Translations under genes and position numbers: made by a program | Assembly (NCBI GenBank): GCA_020536535.1 | Contig: JAHLWZ010000894.1 | Span: forward strand, 1 to 53,268 | Origin: Pelomyxa schiedti | Lineage: Eukaryota > Evosea > Pelobiontida > Pelomyxidae | Length of the DNA stretch: 53,268 bases | Direction of reading: 5' to 3' | Notes under the pieces: generated by a model | What the model was told of the DNA's origin: nothing | Seen by the model: only the letters and a program-made list of their open reading frames with translations | Database searches by the model: none | Shown: piece after piece, positions 9,762 through 22,037 of the stretch | How positions within the stretch are numbered: position 1 is the stretch's first letter | Layout: each line of letters begins with the position of its first letter

Positions 9762-12700
9762 ATGGCCAGTGAAACGGCGCCTCTGTTGGGTTCTGCTGAA
9801 GTGAGCTTTACCATCCCATAATTCGTTGTCCCTACGCCACACTATTCGTGTCGCTCAACAACCCAGGCACCTGCATCAGACTACGCCTCGGTGGCCATTA
9901 ATGGCACGCCCCCAATAACCCCCACGAACGTGGGGGCATCCCATAGTTACGACGCCGACTGCTCTGCCATCCCAGTTATGCAGTCCGCCACTGCTACTAC
10001 TACGACTACTACTACCACTAGTACAAGTAGAAATACGTTCTCGATTCCTCGTTGGAATGAACACCAGGCTGTAGTGGATGATGAATCAGTTCGCAGGCCG
10101 TTGCTTGTCAAATCGCCACGTGCTTCAAGAATGGCGTGCACCGAAAGAGCCAAGGTCAGAGCTGCCAAATTAAGTCTGTTTTTCCCTTCCAAAGCTATTA
10201 TATTATATACTTTTAAGAGTAGAATTAGTATTATGATAATGAGTGAGAGGCTCTCCCTCTTACAGCAAGGTTATGGGAAAAACAAACACAAAACAGCACC
10301 ACTGATACTTGAAGCCCACCCGTACCTAAAATACGACCTTCCTGACATTGCACCGCTGGAGCCACCCAAACCACACAGCACCCTTGATGAAAGCAAGTAT
10401 GAACCGCAGCCATTATGGGTGTTTTGTTGTTGTGCCAGTTCAACGCTTGTGTAGCACCAACCCACACTGTATGTAAGTAATCATTGATTCAAACAAATAA
10501 AAAAATCCACTATAGTGGGGGTAACTCGCCCTCAACAACAGAAGATTCCAAAGACAATTCAAAGCAGGCCGGCCCACCACTTTCCGTTTCCGAAAAATCA
10601 ACTTTCGTCGTTTCAGTGGCCAGATCAAAAAAAGAAAAACAACTTTCGGGTTCTTTGGGGATGAGCGGAGCCCGTAAGCCACTTCTCAGCGACGCGGAAA
10701 CGCCCCCTGTCACAGGAACAGCAACCGCAACATCAACAACCACCACGACGACAACATCAACTGGATCAGCTGGGGCTGTGATTCCTGGGACTCTGTCGGC
10801 GTCGGCTGGGATTGGGAGGACGGCGCCTCGTGCGGGCTACGGATACGTTTTCATCGTGTGCTTCGTGGCGTGCGTGTGCGTGGCGTCTGTGGTTGTGCTT
10901 TCCCTGCCTGAGACCTGGACTTGCTTTAAAGATCGTATGTTTGTTGTTTCGCCTCGCCCCCCCCCCTTTCATTTTGTTTTGTTGGCTGTTTAGTGGACAT
11001 ATCCCGTAATTTGGTAGTTGTTGTTCCGGGTTCTTTTCTGTTCACTAAAGGATTCGTTGAATGCGGTTTGGGGATTATTCAGAGGCAACTTATTATAAAG
11101 AACCTGTTGCACCATTGGAGATATTGGAATCTTATCCACCAGCAATATGCACGCCTGGATCGACGTTGGTAACCCTAAAGGGTTCTGGGTTCATAAAATC
11201 AGGAGGCGATTCACCCTTGCTCAGGTGAGTTTTGGTTTTTTTTTTTGAAACAAAAATATACTTTGGTGCTAAGTCCACAAAGCATTGCAGGGTACAGTAT
11301 TAATGGATCGACGCTCATAAACTGCACCAAAGCTCCAGTACTTTACATATAACAGTCAAGTAAACTCTTAGATGAAAACCAGGTTCGATGGCAAGATGTG
11401 TATGAATGCGATGGTATCCAATTCTCCATTGTGCTTCCGTCGACCCCCAAAACGTATTTCCTTTCTTTTGGTTTAACTGTTATAAAACAAATAAATGGAA
11501 GTTGTCTCACTTCGCACAAAATAGTTTGACATTGCCCTTAATAACAGTGGTCAACCCCACACCACCCTCAGTCCCTCTAGCAAGTGCTCAGGATGGAACT
11601 TGCAAGGGAGAAGCCCAAATCCTTTCATTCTTTCCTCCCCCGATTATAAGCGGTTAGTGCGCGATTAATTTACGCCTCCTTGACGAGTTATTTAGATTAT
11701 AATCCTCCTGCTATATGCCAACACACAACTCATGCTGTTGTAGTCACTGGTAAAAATTTCGTATCGTTTGATGGGGTCAAGCCCACTGTAACTTTGTCAA
11801 ACATGCTTGTTTCCAATACTTCACTTTCCAGTTGCTTGAATATCACTGTTCCTGGATTTTTACAAACAACCAACTGTTCTTCCGTAAAGCTTATTTTCGC
11901 GGCTGATGATTACACGTCAGTTCCAACAACAACCAACATCACAGTCACCAATCCGCCTCCTGCTGCATGCATAACATCGACAACATCCGGCAGCATATCT
12001 CCATCGTTTCTAATTCTTTCGCAGCCCTCTATCCTGTCTGCAACTCCCTCTATTACATGTGTCACCACATCGGTAAACATGAAAGTAACAGGGAGTGGAT
12101 TCTACGTAATAGACAATGTCAATCCCACACTCAAAGTGGGTGGTGTTACCACCAATATAGACAGTGTCTCCTCTTGCACATACGTGCTCTCAGGAAAGCA
12201 TCAGGTAGACAACAGCTTTTTACTCTATCCAGTAAAATGCGTTAGATACGTTCTTGCAACGAATTTCGGTACACGGCTCCTGTACAAACATTAAGTAACC
12301 CAACCCAGCCAAGTATTTCAGTCACCAATCCGGCTGGACTTTCTGACTGTTTTTCCACAAATACGGGAGTAGTCACTTATGTTCCCCCACCAACCCTCAC
12401 TTCTGCCTCTCCAGCTGAAGTTTGTGCTGCTTTGAGTCCACAGACTGTTACTTTGTCAGGATCCTTTCTCAGCATGAGTACAACAACGCCAAGTTTGACT
12501 GTACATACGAGCACTGTGCCCACTACACTCTCCCAGTGTACCAACTCAACAGTAGGACAGTACACTGCTTCTACATGCAGGCAAATGGCATTTTCTATGC
12601 CAGCTTTGAGTGTGTATGGAAATATCTCTCTTTCAGTGACTAGCTTTTGTGGTGTCACCACAAGTAGTTTACTGCGAAACGTGCCAAGTTCGACTATTTC

Positions 12701-15700
12701 CGCCATACGACCTCCAAACGTTTGTGTTGATGCTAGTACCAAAGTTGTTCTCACTGGAACGAATTTTGCCGTTGATCGTACAGCCAACCCCACCCTTAAA
12801 TTTGGTTCCGTTTCGGGGGCCATCAATGCAATGGGGGGTTGTGTCTATTCTACTACGGGGTTCCAGTTGTGCACATCAATAAACTCTACTGTTGTTGCTT
12901 CATCTCTGGGAGTTGGAGTATTCAGTGTGACTGTTGCAAATGGACAAACAGTATCATGTGAAACAACCAAAACAAATTTTCTAGAGGTTGTGCCACATCC
13001 CTCTGTTACTAACTGGACCACACAGTACTGTGAAAATGAAGGGGGTGAGGTAACATTGTGGGGGACTGGTTTTTCAGAAACGTGGTCAACTATAACTCTT
13101 ATCAGTGGAGGTTCATCGTTTGCCCCCTCTTCAATAACGTCAGTAACCTCCACCAAAATTTTGATGAACTTTTATGCCGACTCTGTTCCAGCTGGAGTTT
13201 ATGATATTGTCGTGAACAGTGCTGAATCTTGTAGCAGTGTTACAGCCGGTGGTTTGTCTGTCAATGCCAATATCATTGTACTTTGGTACCTTGACCCGCC
13301 ATTCGTCTATAACAATGTATCAACAATTGTCACACTATACACCACTGGTCTGGAATCACAAGTAGAAGAAGTTGTATTCACAGCATCTGAATATACACTC
13401 ACTTTTCTTAATGTGACACTTGTCACTGAAGGGGACTATAATGTGTTCTCTGTTGTCATCCCAAAAGGGGTGCCACCAGCCACCTATGATGTTGTAATCA
13501 GGAGTCCTAACACGTGCCATGCAGTTGGAAGTGTGAGTTTCCTTGTTTCCAATAATACAACTCCGACTTCAACTGTTTCTGTGTCACCCTCCTCCATATC
13601 TACACTGTCTAGTAGTACTATTGAACTTGTTGCTTCAGATTCGTCCTACTTCAATTCTTCTCACATATCATATATCTACCTCCTTCCTTGTGAAGAGTGC
13701 AACCTGGTTCAGTTATATTATGTCACTTTTGTTTCACCAGCTAAAGTAAGTGTAACTCTTCCAAGTGGTGTGGAAAGTGGAGTATATGACATTGTCGTTG
13801 TACGCTCAGATGGGGGTGTACTAACAGCACCTCTCAATGTTCTTGCATATGCACTGCCTAGCGTTTCTCGTATTACTCCAACAACTATATCCAACAGTAC
13901 AACTGTAACAATCTTTGGCACTTTCGGCAATATAACAGGAGTAAAACTGGTGCTACAGTGTGATTTGGGTGATACATACACAGATAACACGATTGCACGT
14001 GCCAATTCAACAACAATAATTGCAGTGGTGTCCACATCTCCCGCACCTGGATCAACTTGCATTATGAGCCTTTCGTTTGGTGATGGTACCTCCTGCTCTT
14101 ACAACTCTTTGGCCTATGTGGTACCTTCCTGTGCATTTTTGAGTTCGCCATCTAATTCATCGGTACTGTAAGTTGAAATCTAGATATCTCTTCAATTGGA
14201 AGCTGGAAGCAAGCCTTCCTCAACCAATATGTGGTGTTTCCACAAGCACAGCCTCCATTGGTGACAGGTGTCTTATGCTCCCTTTTTAACCTTTCCCTAA
14301 CCTTGAGACCCCAGAACATTCATGTATGTGCTTGGAGGTGATACCACCACTGCCTGCCAAGGGGCGGGGGCGGTAAACAGTGTGTATGTGGGAGAGCTTG
14401 ACCCTTTTGGAAGAATCTCTTCATGGAGAGCAACAACTAACCTCACTTCGGTATTGCATTTCGTGTTTGGATTGATTATCTCATTTTTTTCCTCCTCAAG
14501 CCAGTCTCCTTCGGCACAGCTAACAATGTAGGGCAATACCTATACTTTGTTGGGGGATACAAAGATGCAACTTCCTCAAATCAAGTTCTGAAAGTTCACC
14601 TCCTTAATCCCAGTGAACAACCTCAACTCACAGGTTACCCTCTATTATCCCTCCTTATCTTGAATTAATTTCTTCCCAGCTTCTCTTTCCTTTGCAGACA
14701 CAAGTTCCTTACTTCCGGGACTGTGGGTTTATCAAGTGGCGGCCGTTTACAGTAGTGCAAACGCAGCCAATCCAGGTAAACCTTTTTGCGGGAGCCTAAA
14801 TGTAACAATATCATTGGTACAACAAAAAAATAGGTGGAGAATCGCTGCCAAGTGAGAAGGTATCAGTTTATGTTCCTGATACCACCAACAGTGCTGTACT
14901 TCTCAACTGGACTTCCTGTCCCGATGCAACAAGGTGAATGGGAGACTATCCATACTGTCACTCACTCCCTTTTTTTTTGTTTTCAACTCCTGTGCAGTTA
15001 TCGTATTTATCGCACGGCCGCGGCCAGCACGCCAACATATGAGACTCTTTATCTGGCATCAACAGTTTCGACATCATTCGTGGACAGGTAGTACTTCCAT
15101 TTTTTACTTTGTATTTTCTCCAACCTCTTCAAGTGGATACATAGCTACAAATGTCCTACCCCACAAAATAGGAGACCTTGGGAGTTGGATTACCGAGTAT
15201 GATTTTCCTTCATATTAAAATGATTTCTCAAACCAATAAATTCTAAACTTTAATTGACTCTAGCCTTTCAATGGAGTTTCCTCGGTGGGGACATTCCACT
15301 GCCATTATCAAAGGAAGTTCTAACCAATACCTGATATCAGTATTCGGAGGTACACTACACCCTTTTCTATTTTGTACTTACTCCTAACAGGGTCCAGTCT
15401 TGCTAATACAATACAAGCCAATTATGAATCCACCAGAATTAGTATAGTACCTGCCACAAAAGCTCGTGCCCCTGAAGTTCAACAGATGTCTGCATGGAGT
15501 CAAGGATCTCGCACCATGACACATCTCACTTTTAGAGAAGTATGTATAACAATTTTTCCTCAGCTTCTGATATCTTTTGGTTAGAGCGTTGTTTTAACAT
15601 ATGACGAGATGGCAAGTTATGGCTCTTCTGACCAGGTTCAGTGTTTTCGCAAATTTTTTTTTTTTTTTTTTTTTACGATTTCTTGGCCAGGTGATTCTTC

Positions 15701-16254
15701 TTGGCTCAGGCTTCACAGGATCAGACCTAGCAACCACACACACTTACAATCATTACAGTGACTTCGACTTTTACTTTGAGCCGTACACTACCACTATGAC
15801 AATTCCTTTACAAACAACACATCTTGCAGCTGGCCTGACGTGACTACTGGACTGAACAGAGCTGCCTATTGCCTATTTGTGTCCGATGGCATGCTTTATG
15901 CCTTAGGAGGGAAAAACGGAACAAATCAGGAAACCCGGACGTGCTTGTTCATGAAACTCGGGTACACACAGAGCCACACCTAATGCCTTTCTCCAATCTA
16001 AATTTCGTTCACACAGAACAAGCACACCGCCCTCTGAGAATCCTATCACAAATTACAATGACTTGCGGTATTGTCCACAATATGCTGTCTCGCACCCAGG
16101 CTGTGCCACTGTATGCACTTCCCCCCCCTCGTTATCTTTGCTCTGTGCACCTTTTTTTCTCAACCACACAAACAAGGGCCGCGGTAACTTCTTCATGCTT
16201 GGAGGCAAATCCGGCACTGCATTATTATCCACAGTCCAAAGTGTACCTGCCTAA
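9762..16254 (+). CDS. Large membrane-anchored TIG-repeat and kelch-like surface protein
   Basis: Multi-exon gene for a probable type II membrane protein of the cell surface. The N-terminal part (9762-10830) is Ser/Thr-rich and starts MASETAPLLGSAE. It contains three PLL motifs (ETAPLL, RRPLL, RKPLL). One hydrophobic segment follows, YVFIVCFVACVCVASVVVL (10840-10905). Next come several immunoglobulin-like TIG/IPT repeats, for example SYPPAICTPGSTLVTLKGSG (11130-11200), NPPAICQHTTHAVVVTGKNF (11700) and RPPNVCVDASTKVVLTGTNF (12710). The long exon ending at about 14168 has five or more. From 14320 exons read like galactose-oxidase/kelch blades: YVGELDPFGRISSWRAT, GQYLYFVGGY, FPRWGHSTAI, GMLYALGGKNGTN and NFFMLGGKSG. 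An FN3-like strand pair, NWTSCPDATR / YRIYRTAAA, sits near 14910-15020. Introns are short; several joints (10935-11080, 11290-11530) are approximate. Ligand unknown. Adhesion or recognition is the likely role. Confidence 0.75.
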
Positions 16255-16471
16255 GTAATCACACTATCCCGTTGTTGTTTCCTTTATTTCATGCGTGGGT
16301 TGTTTCCGTGTAAAGATTTTTGCTAATGCCGGTAAACGCCAACGTGCTTTTTTTGGAAACAAAAAAGTGAAGGAGACCAATCATTTATTTTTTTGACATC
16401 TGGTAACGTTGGTTCAGGTGGAAAAAAGAACCAAAAGCAATAAAACCAACGAAATAAAAGAAACCGCATTA

Positions 16472-19400
16472 ATGGTGCGGATCCACGGGCAGACGGTTGC
16501 AGTGTGGCTTTTCCTTTGGATCTGCGCTTCTGCGTTTAGATCTCAGTATGTGTATGGAGCTGCGGTGTGCCCTCCGCTGCTAAACGTGGTTGCGACAACA
16601 AACGCAGTTGAAGGCTTGAAGAGAGAGCGTGGGTTCACTGTGGCGCAGCTGGCGGCGTCAGAAACAGTGCCGGTGATTGTCGACGGAAAAGCGCCAGAAC
16701 CTGACTTTGACATCTCGCGGATCGACCTCACTCCGATTGCTACCGCTGGGTTTCAGAGCAGTGTTACTTTTTTATGGTGGTTCGCGAATGACACTTCTTG
16801 CACTGAGACCGGCTCATCGGGTGTTGAATTTGCAGGCTCGTTTGAATATTCCTCTTCATGGGTGCTTTCAGCGTATCCCTCACTGCCACCTGTTCCTGGA
16901 CTGGAAGTCACCATGCCAGACAGTGAAGTTATCAAGGAAACCACAGTACCGACTGTTACTGGATTACAGAGTTCTGGCACTTCGTTTGCGAACTCTCAAG
17001 AAACAGCACTTTCATTTGATGTAACAGTGGAATGTGACGCTGATTTCATTGCCGCGGTTGAACTACGCCTTGCTTATGCATATAGTTACAGTGGTATCGG
17101 CTCTGACATTATACCGCCTTCAGTCGCCACTTTTGCCTTGAGATGGCAGTGTGCCGCCCGAGGTTGCCTAGCATGGTGTGGGGACTTGGTAGATGACTGT
17201 TATGACTACTGTGGCGAACATGGCGTATGCAACCACGACGCTGGCACGTGTATCTGTGATTCAGGATGGGTAGGTCCATTTTGTGGATTGGTTCTTGGAA
17301 TGCCGGAATCTATGTGCCCAAATGAGCTCTTATTTTTGAACTATGTCATACCGTATGCCTTTTGCTTTGTCAGCCAAATTTTCCAATCTACACACATAAC
17401 ATTCTTCAACATCGATCCCTAATATTGTACCTCAGTCCTACAATAGTCGGATACCCAAGAGCCCTTGAACTCTTATGGACAGGACTTAAAGTACCATCAG
17501 ATCTCTTCTACACTGAATGGCATTATTTCGTGACTGGATGTACTGCATGCCCTGACGTGTCGGATCCGATTATTGACATCGGATTGAATGGGAGTGGCTA
17601 TGTTCTCACTCCGTTGCGGCCAGCAATATATAGACTTATTGTAGCGTCTGATGCTGATACCTCAAGAGACTATTACATCAAATACTTCATTGTGAGCACT
17701 TGGGAAGAATGTGGCTTTGAATTGTGCTCAGTTGGTGGCAACAATACATGCAACAGTGATAAAGGCTGGGGAGCATGTAAAAGTGGCATTTGTTCGTGTT
17801 CCCAAGGGAGGTATTGGAACGATTGCTCCCGCGGTTGTTCGAAGTACAATAATATTACAACCAAGAGCGGTCAAATACAGAATGACTTCCCTCCAAGTGG
17901 GCTAACGGATGACATGCTTTACGCAAATTCCGCCAACTGTAACTGGCTTATCACTCCCGGAAGTGGCACTGATGTTATCACCCTCAACTTCACCTATGTA
18001 TGGATGGACCCGGCTGATACCCTTTCAGTTTATCTGGTGGGAGCTGATGGGGATACAGGGGATCTGTTAACTACGATATCATCCCCTGGACTCTTGACAG
18101 TACTTGCAAGTGAAGTTATAGTTCAGCTGAGGTCTGACTATGAGGCTGCCAGTCATGGGTTCATTCTCACGTATGCCTCAGAATCCAACCCACTACTGAA
18201 TCGTAAAGAAACGGCAATAGTGGTATCGGTGGCGGCTGCAGTCGGTACCATTGCCATTCTTTCTATCGGTATTTCTGCCAGCTGCTACATCGTTCGAAGA
18301 AGGAGAAGAATTCTGAGAGCACAACAGAACGCACCAGCAGAACCGCTTCCAGATGATGAAGTTAGCCAAGCGATACGGCGCTCCTTGACGGAGGTCAATA
18401 AAGACTTGAAGAAATCCAACATGGAGCTTAATAAAATATCCCTCAACTTCGGTGTTAGTGAGGGTGGCACATGTGAGGTAATGCAAAAATTGACTGATGA
18501 ACTCATCCTTAAAAACAATGGCGGGCAACCTGTCATTTACTGCTTCTATGTACCTCGCATACCCCATAAATTGGAGTTCAATATGTGTCCTGGGCAAGGG
18601 CGAGTTCCTCCACACCGTGAGTTGAAGATATCCGTGGAAGTGAAACTACTACTGACAACTCGCATTGAAAGCAACATAAAACTTGAAATTCTCAGAGAAG
18701 GCAACACGACCGCTACTCTCTTGCCATTCAGAATCGAAGGAATGGTGTCGACAAGACTCGATCCCGATGAAATCATGCTCAATCACACGCCTCTTGCTGC
18801 AGGTGCTTTTGGGTGTGTACCGGCATTCAAAAGTCATTTCGTAACGCTTCACTTAGGTCTGTTTTCCAGGGAATTTATCGGTCCCAATTAGTGGCAGCAA
18901 AGGTGTTGAAACATCAAGAAGCCTTTTTTGAAAAAGGTGCCTCCATTCTCTTATTTTTTTCTTTCTTACGCTCATTTAATTTATGCACCTAGAGTACGCG
19001 GAATTTGAGGCTGAGTGCACGTTGTTAAAGCAGCTGCGCCATCCTAACATCGTTGGTTTTGTAGGTGCTTCATATGTCACAGGTGGGTGTTCCTTCAGTG
19101 TGTAACTATCTTACGGGATACAAGGGAAGCTCTGTATTTGCACCGAGTTCATGGACATGGGAAGTTTAGAAAGATACCTCCAGAGTGATCAAGACATCCT
19201 CTATGCACTCATACTCAAATTTGCGTTGAATACTGCTGAGGCCATGGCTTTTATTCACAGCAACAAAATTCTTTATAGTCAGTTCCTTGTTTCGCTTTCT
19301 TTTATGCTCACACAGTTTCCAGGGGATTTGAAGTGTTCCAATATCCTGCTGGTTTCTGATAATCTGACAGCAACTGTCAACTGTAAACTTTCAGGTACAC

Positions 19401-21087
19401 AACTCACCATCACTACACCGGCACTCATGAAACTACACAGACTTTGGAACTTCGAGAAGTGTTGAAGATCCAGGTTTTCTCCCTTCCCAGGTCATCTCTC
19501 TTAACCGAAAATTAGAGGAAATAATTAGACGTACATCTGGCAAAGGCACAGCAATTTATATGGTGAATCTCAACTTCGCTATGCACATAATTTTTTTAAA
19601 GAACAAAATAGGCTCCAGAGCTTCTTGGCCATCTCCCCTACAACTCCAAGGTGAGTCTCAATTGAATCAACTATCTTCGAAGGTGTTTCTAAGATTTCTA
19701 GGTTGATGTTTTTAGCTTCGGTATCTGCCTTTGGGAAATGTGGTACAGAATTGAACCGTGGGAGGAGCTAATGTGTTGGGATGTTCCCAAGACCGTGATG
19801 GCAGGGAACCGCCCACCCATTGATGATGACATACCTATTGAATATTCCACACTCATGAAGCAGTGTTGGGAACAAGACTGTAATGCACGACCCGACTTCA
19901 AGAAGATTGCTGCCACACTTGCGAACTTGTACAATTCAGAAAAGTCACAAGTAGACGACTTGAGGAAAAAACAAGAAGAGGAAGAGAAGAAGAAAAAGAG
20001 AAGGAGACGGAGGAGGCATGATAAGAAGGGTTCTCACGGGAAAAGTAAGAGTCCCAGCAGGCACAAAGGGAAAACCAAGAGTCACAGCAAGAGTAGACCC
20101 AGAGACTCGGACCAAGAAGAGAAAGCACTTGTAAAAAAAAGCTCTAGTAAGGTTGTTTTGGATGAGAGAAAGCACACCCGCAACCCCAGTTCAGTAGCAA
20201 AGCCTCCTGGAAGTAAGCTTGATGTCGTGCATTCAGTTAACAAAAGTGATGCTAGCCGGCTGAAGGGGGAGGCTCCACCTCCAGCCAAGATTATACCAAG
20301 TTCCAGTAGACTGCACCTGACCCCAAATGCATCTCAGGAAAGAAAACCCACAGTCCCGCTCTTAAACCTGCCATCTACGGATGAACGCAGTACACCTGGT
20401 TCACAACCTCAAAAAACTTACACCGAACCAGAGATCGGAAGCTCAAGTGATAGCAAAAGTGGAAAGCACAGACACAAGGAAAGGAAAGGCAAGGGAAAAA
20501 AGCATTCAAGGAGGGGCAGGAGCCGTAGTCATAGCCGTAGCAGGAGCCAGAGCAGTAGCAGTAGCAGTAGCAGTAGCAGTAGCAGAAGTAGAAGTAGAAG
20601 CAATGGCAAGAGCAAGAGCAAGAGCAAAAGTAGTAGAAGCACAAGCCGAAGTGGGAGTAAAAGGAGCGGAAGCAAGAGCTCAAGTTACCATAAACATCAC
20701 CACCGCATTAAGAAAACGAGGACCAAAAGTGAAATAAGGATCGTGAAGAGCCCAAGTAAAATAGACCTAGGAGGATTCAAGAAGAGTGCTAGCAAACTCG
20801 ACCTTAATCTTGACACTTCAGAGTTTATTCGTAGTGCCAGCAGAGTTGGCAATCAGGAGGAAGATATACGTTTCCACAAGACCCCCGATATCAGAAACGG
20901 GAGCCGGAGTGACCTTCTGTCCGCCATTACCGGCGTAAAGAAAAGTGCAAGCAAGCCGGACCTGTCTTCCGCCACCCCGTTAATCTTGGACGAGGGCCAC
21001 ACTGGCAAGAAACCGCCGCGTAGGATCCTTCACAGAGCTGCAATGTCTAATACTGTGGAAATGAGCATCCTCAAGCACGGGGAGTAA
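16472..21087 (+). CDS. Receptor-like TKL protein kinase with EGF-like and CUB regions and an RS-rich tail
   Basis: Type I receptor kinase. The chosen start, MVRIHGQTVAVWLFLWICAS, gives a signal peptide. An earlier in-frame ATG at 16409 would bury it. The ectodomain carries an EGF-like module CGEHGVCNHDAGTCICDSGW (17212-17271), a second Cys-rich stretch (17710-17840) and a CUB-like domain with ANCNWLITPGSGTD (17935-17970). The transmembrane helix VVSVAAAVGTIAILSIGIS (18220-18280) ends in a stop-transfer RRRRR. An all-beta domain (18420-18760) like that before Entamoeba TMK kinases leads into the kinase: GAFG-CGIYRSQLVAAKVLK, YRDLKCSNILL (HRD as YRD, restored across an intron), DFGTSR, GTAIYMAPELL, DVFSFGICLWEMW, then CWEQDCNARP. 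Catalytic Lys, Asp and DFG are present, so it should be active. The C-terminal 350 residues are Lys/Arg-rich, then Arg-Ser repeats, then repeated SASKxDL units. Exon ends near 17352/17436 and 18816 are inferred from frame. Confidence 0.85.
20521..20660 (+). repeat. Hexanucleotide AGCAGT/AGCCGT-type repeat coding Arg-Ser and poly-Ser
   Basis: Imperfect AGCAGT, AGAAGT and AGCCGT units encode alternating Arg-Ser and a run of about eleven Ser in the receptor kinase tail. It is a coding microsatellite that may vary in length between alleles. Confidence 0.8.
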
Positions 21088-21336
21088 TTGTACATTACAT
21101 TACATTACCTACCTACACCCTGTCTACCAAACAGTGCACCCCCACCACACCGAGCTCCATTCAGCTCGACATTGTAAAGTCAAACAAAGTATTATTTATG
21201 AACCCTTAGATTCGTGCTTGAACAGATTTCCGTCTTAGCTAAAGCCGCACAGTCATCAAACCCAATCAACAACCTCTCGCCACCTGTCCTGTGTGCCTAA
21301 TCGCCTGTGTGTTTGGTAGTCCAGGAGAAAGAAAAA
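21088..21336. other. Intergenic with short ACATT repeat
   Basis: 249 bp between two plus-strand genes. Three ACATT units occur at 21092-21106. I see no other structure. Confidence 0.5.
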
Positions 21337-21911
21337 ATGAAGAAGGGCACAAGCAGCACTGGGACCAACACCAGCACTCTTTCAGGAAGTAAGACCGCGA
21401 GCCGTGGGAAAAAGTCTCTGTTTCAGCGCGCAATTAATCCGAGGGATGCTGCTGCCTTCACGACTGTATGGGCCAAATTGAACACTTTTTCCCCATTGAT
21501 ATTATATTATATAGGAGGAACTGCATGTTGTGGTGTATTGGATGAGACAAGCTCTTGGGATTGTATTAGGCCTAATTTGGGGTTTGATCCCACTAACTGG
21601 AGCACTGGGATTTATCTTGTGTGGCCCACTACCTCGTTCTTTCGTTCCACTCCTTATACTAACTATGTTTGTTGTTTATCAACCAGGTCTCTTGCATGCA
21701 ACATGGTAGTCACAGTGGTTTATGTTCGATATTTTGCCAGTAAAGTCAATGACGAGAGGGAATTCACTACAGAACTTCTTTTTGAAGGCCTGCCAGCATC
21801 TTTTGGAATGTTTGCAGTAAGTTTTTTTTTTAAACACACCCATTCTCACCATTTTTCCCCCTCAAGGTTTTATGGATTATTTCCTACACACTTGCCTATC
21901 ACTACAAGTAG
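21337..21911 (+). CDS. RAB5IF: RAB5IF/OPTI (C20orf24, RCAF1) family membrane protein
   Basis: Small ER membrane protein of the EMC6-like family. The human homologue is reported as a partner of TMCO1 in the ER multipass translocon and as a respirasome assembly factor. Four exons (21337-21465, 21515-21618, 21687-21816, 21867-21911) splice cleanly to about 135 residues, close to the human 137. Key matches are VYWMRQALGIVLGLIWGLIP (human VIYWFRQIIAVVLGVIWGVLP) and FASKVNDEREFTTELLFEG with LWIISYTLAYHYK at the end (human VIWIIFYTAIHYD). Three hydrophobic segments are visible. The N-terminal 45 residues are Ser/Thr/Lys-rich and unlike the human protein. If the organism lacks a respiratory chain, the ER role would be the relevant one. 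Confidence 0.85.
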
Positions 21912-22037
21912 AGAGAAACACTGAACTCACCAAGTTATTTACTTCTACCACCCAATGAGTGTTGGCTGTGGTTGCAGGACAAGGGGAACCGATAAAAAGC
22001 CAAAGTGAAAACCAACTCAACTAGTAGATGTGAGTTT

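Noticed and set aside
15652-15674. Long T-run as a retroposon poly-A tail on the minus strand
   Set aside because: It lies in a predicted intron polypyrimidine tract just before an acceptor, with no flanking duplication.
19270-19325. Apparent loss of the HRD arginine and frame in the receptor kinase
   Set aside because: A short intron splits the codon. Once it is removed the sequence reads YRDLKCSN.
20375-20683. Cys/Tyr/Ser-rich open frame on the minus strand
   Set aside because: It is the complement of the Arg-Ser repeat in the receptor kinase tail.
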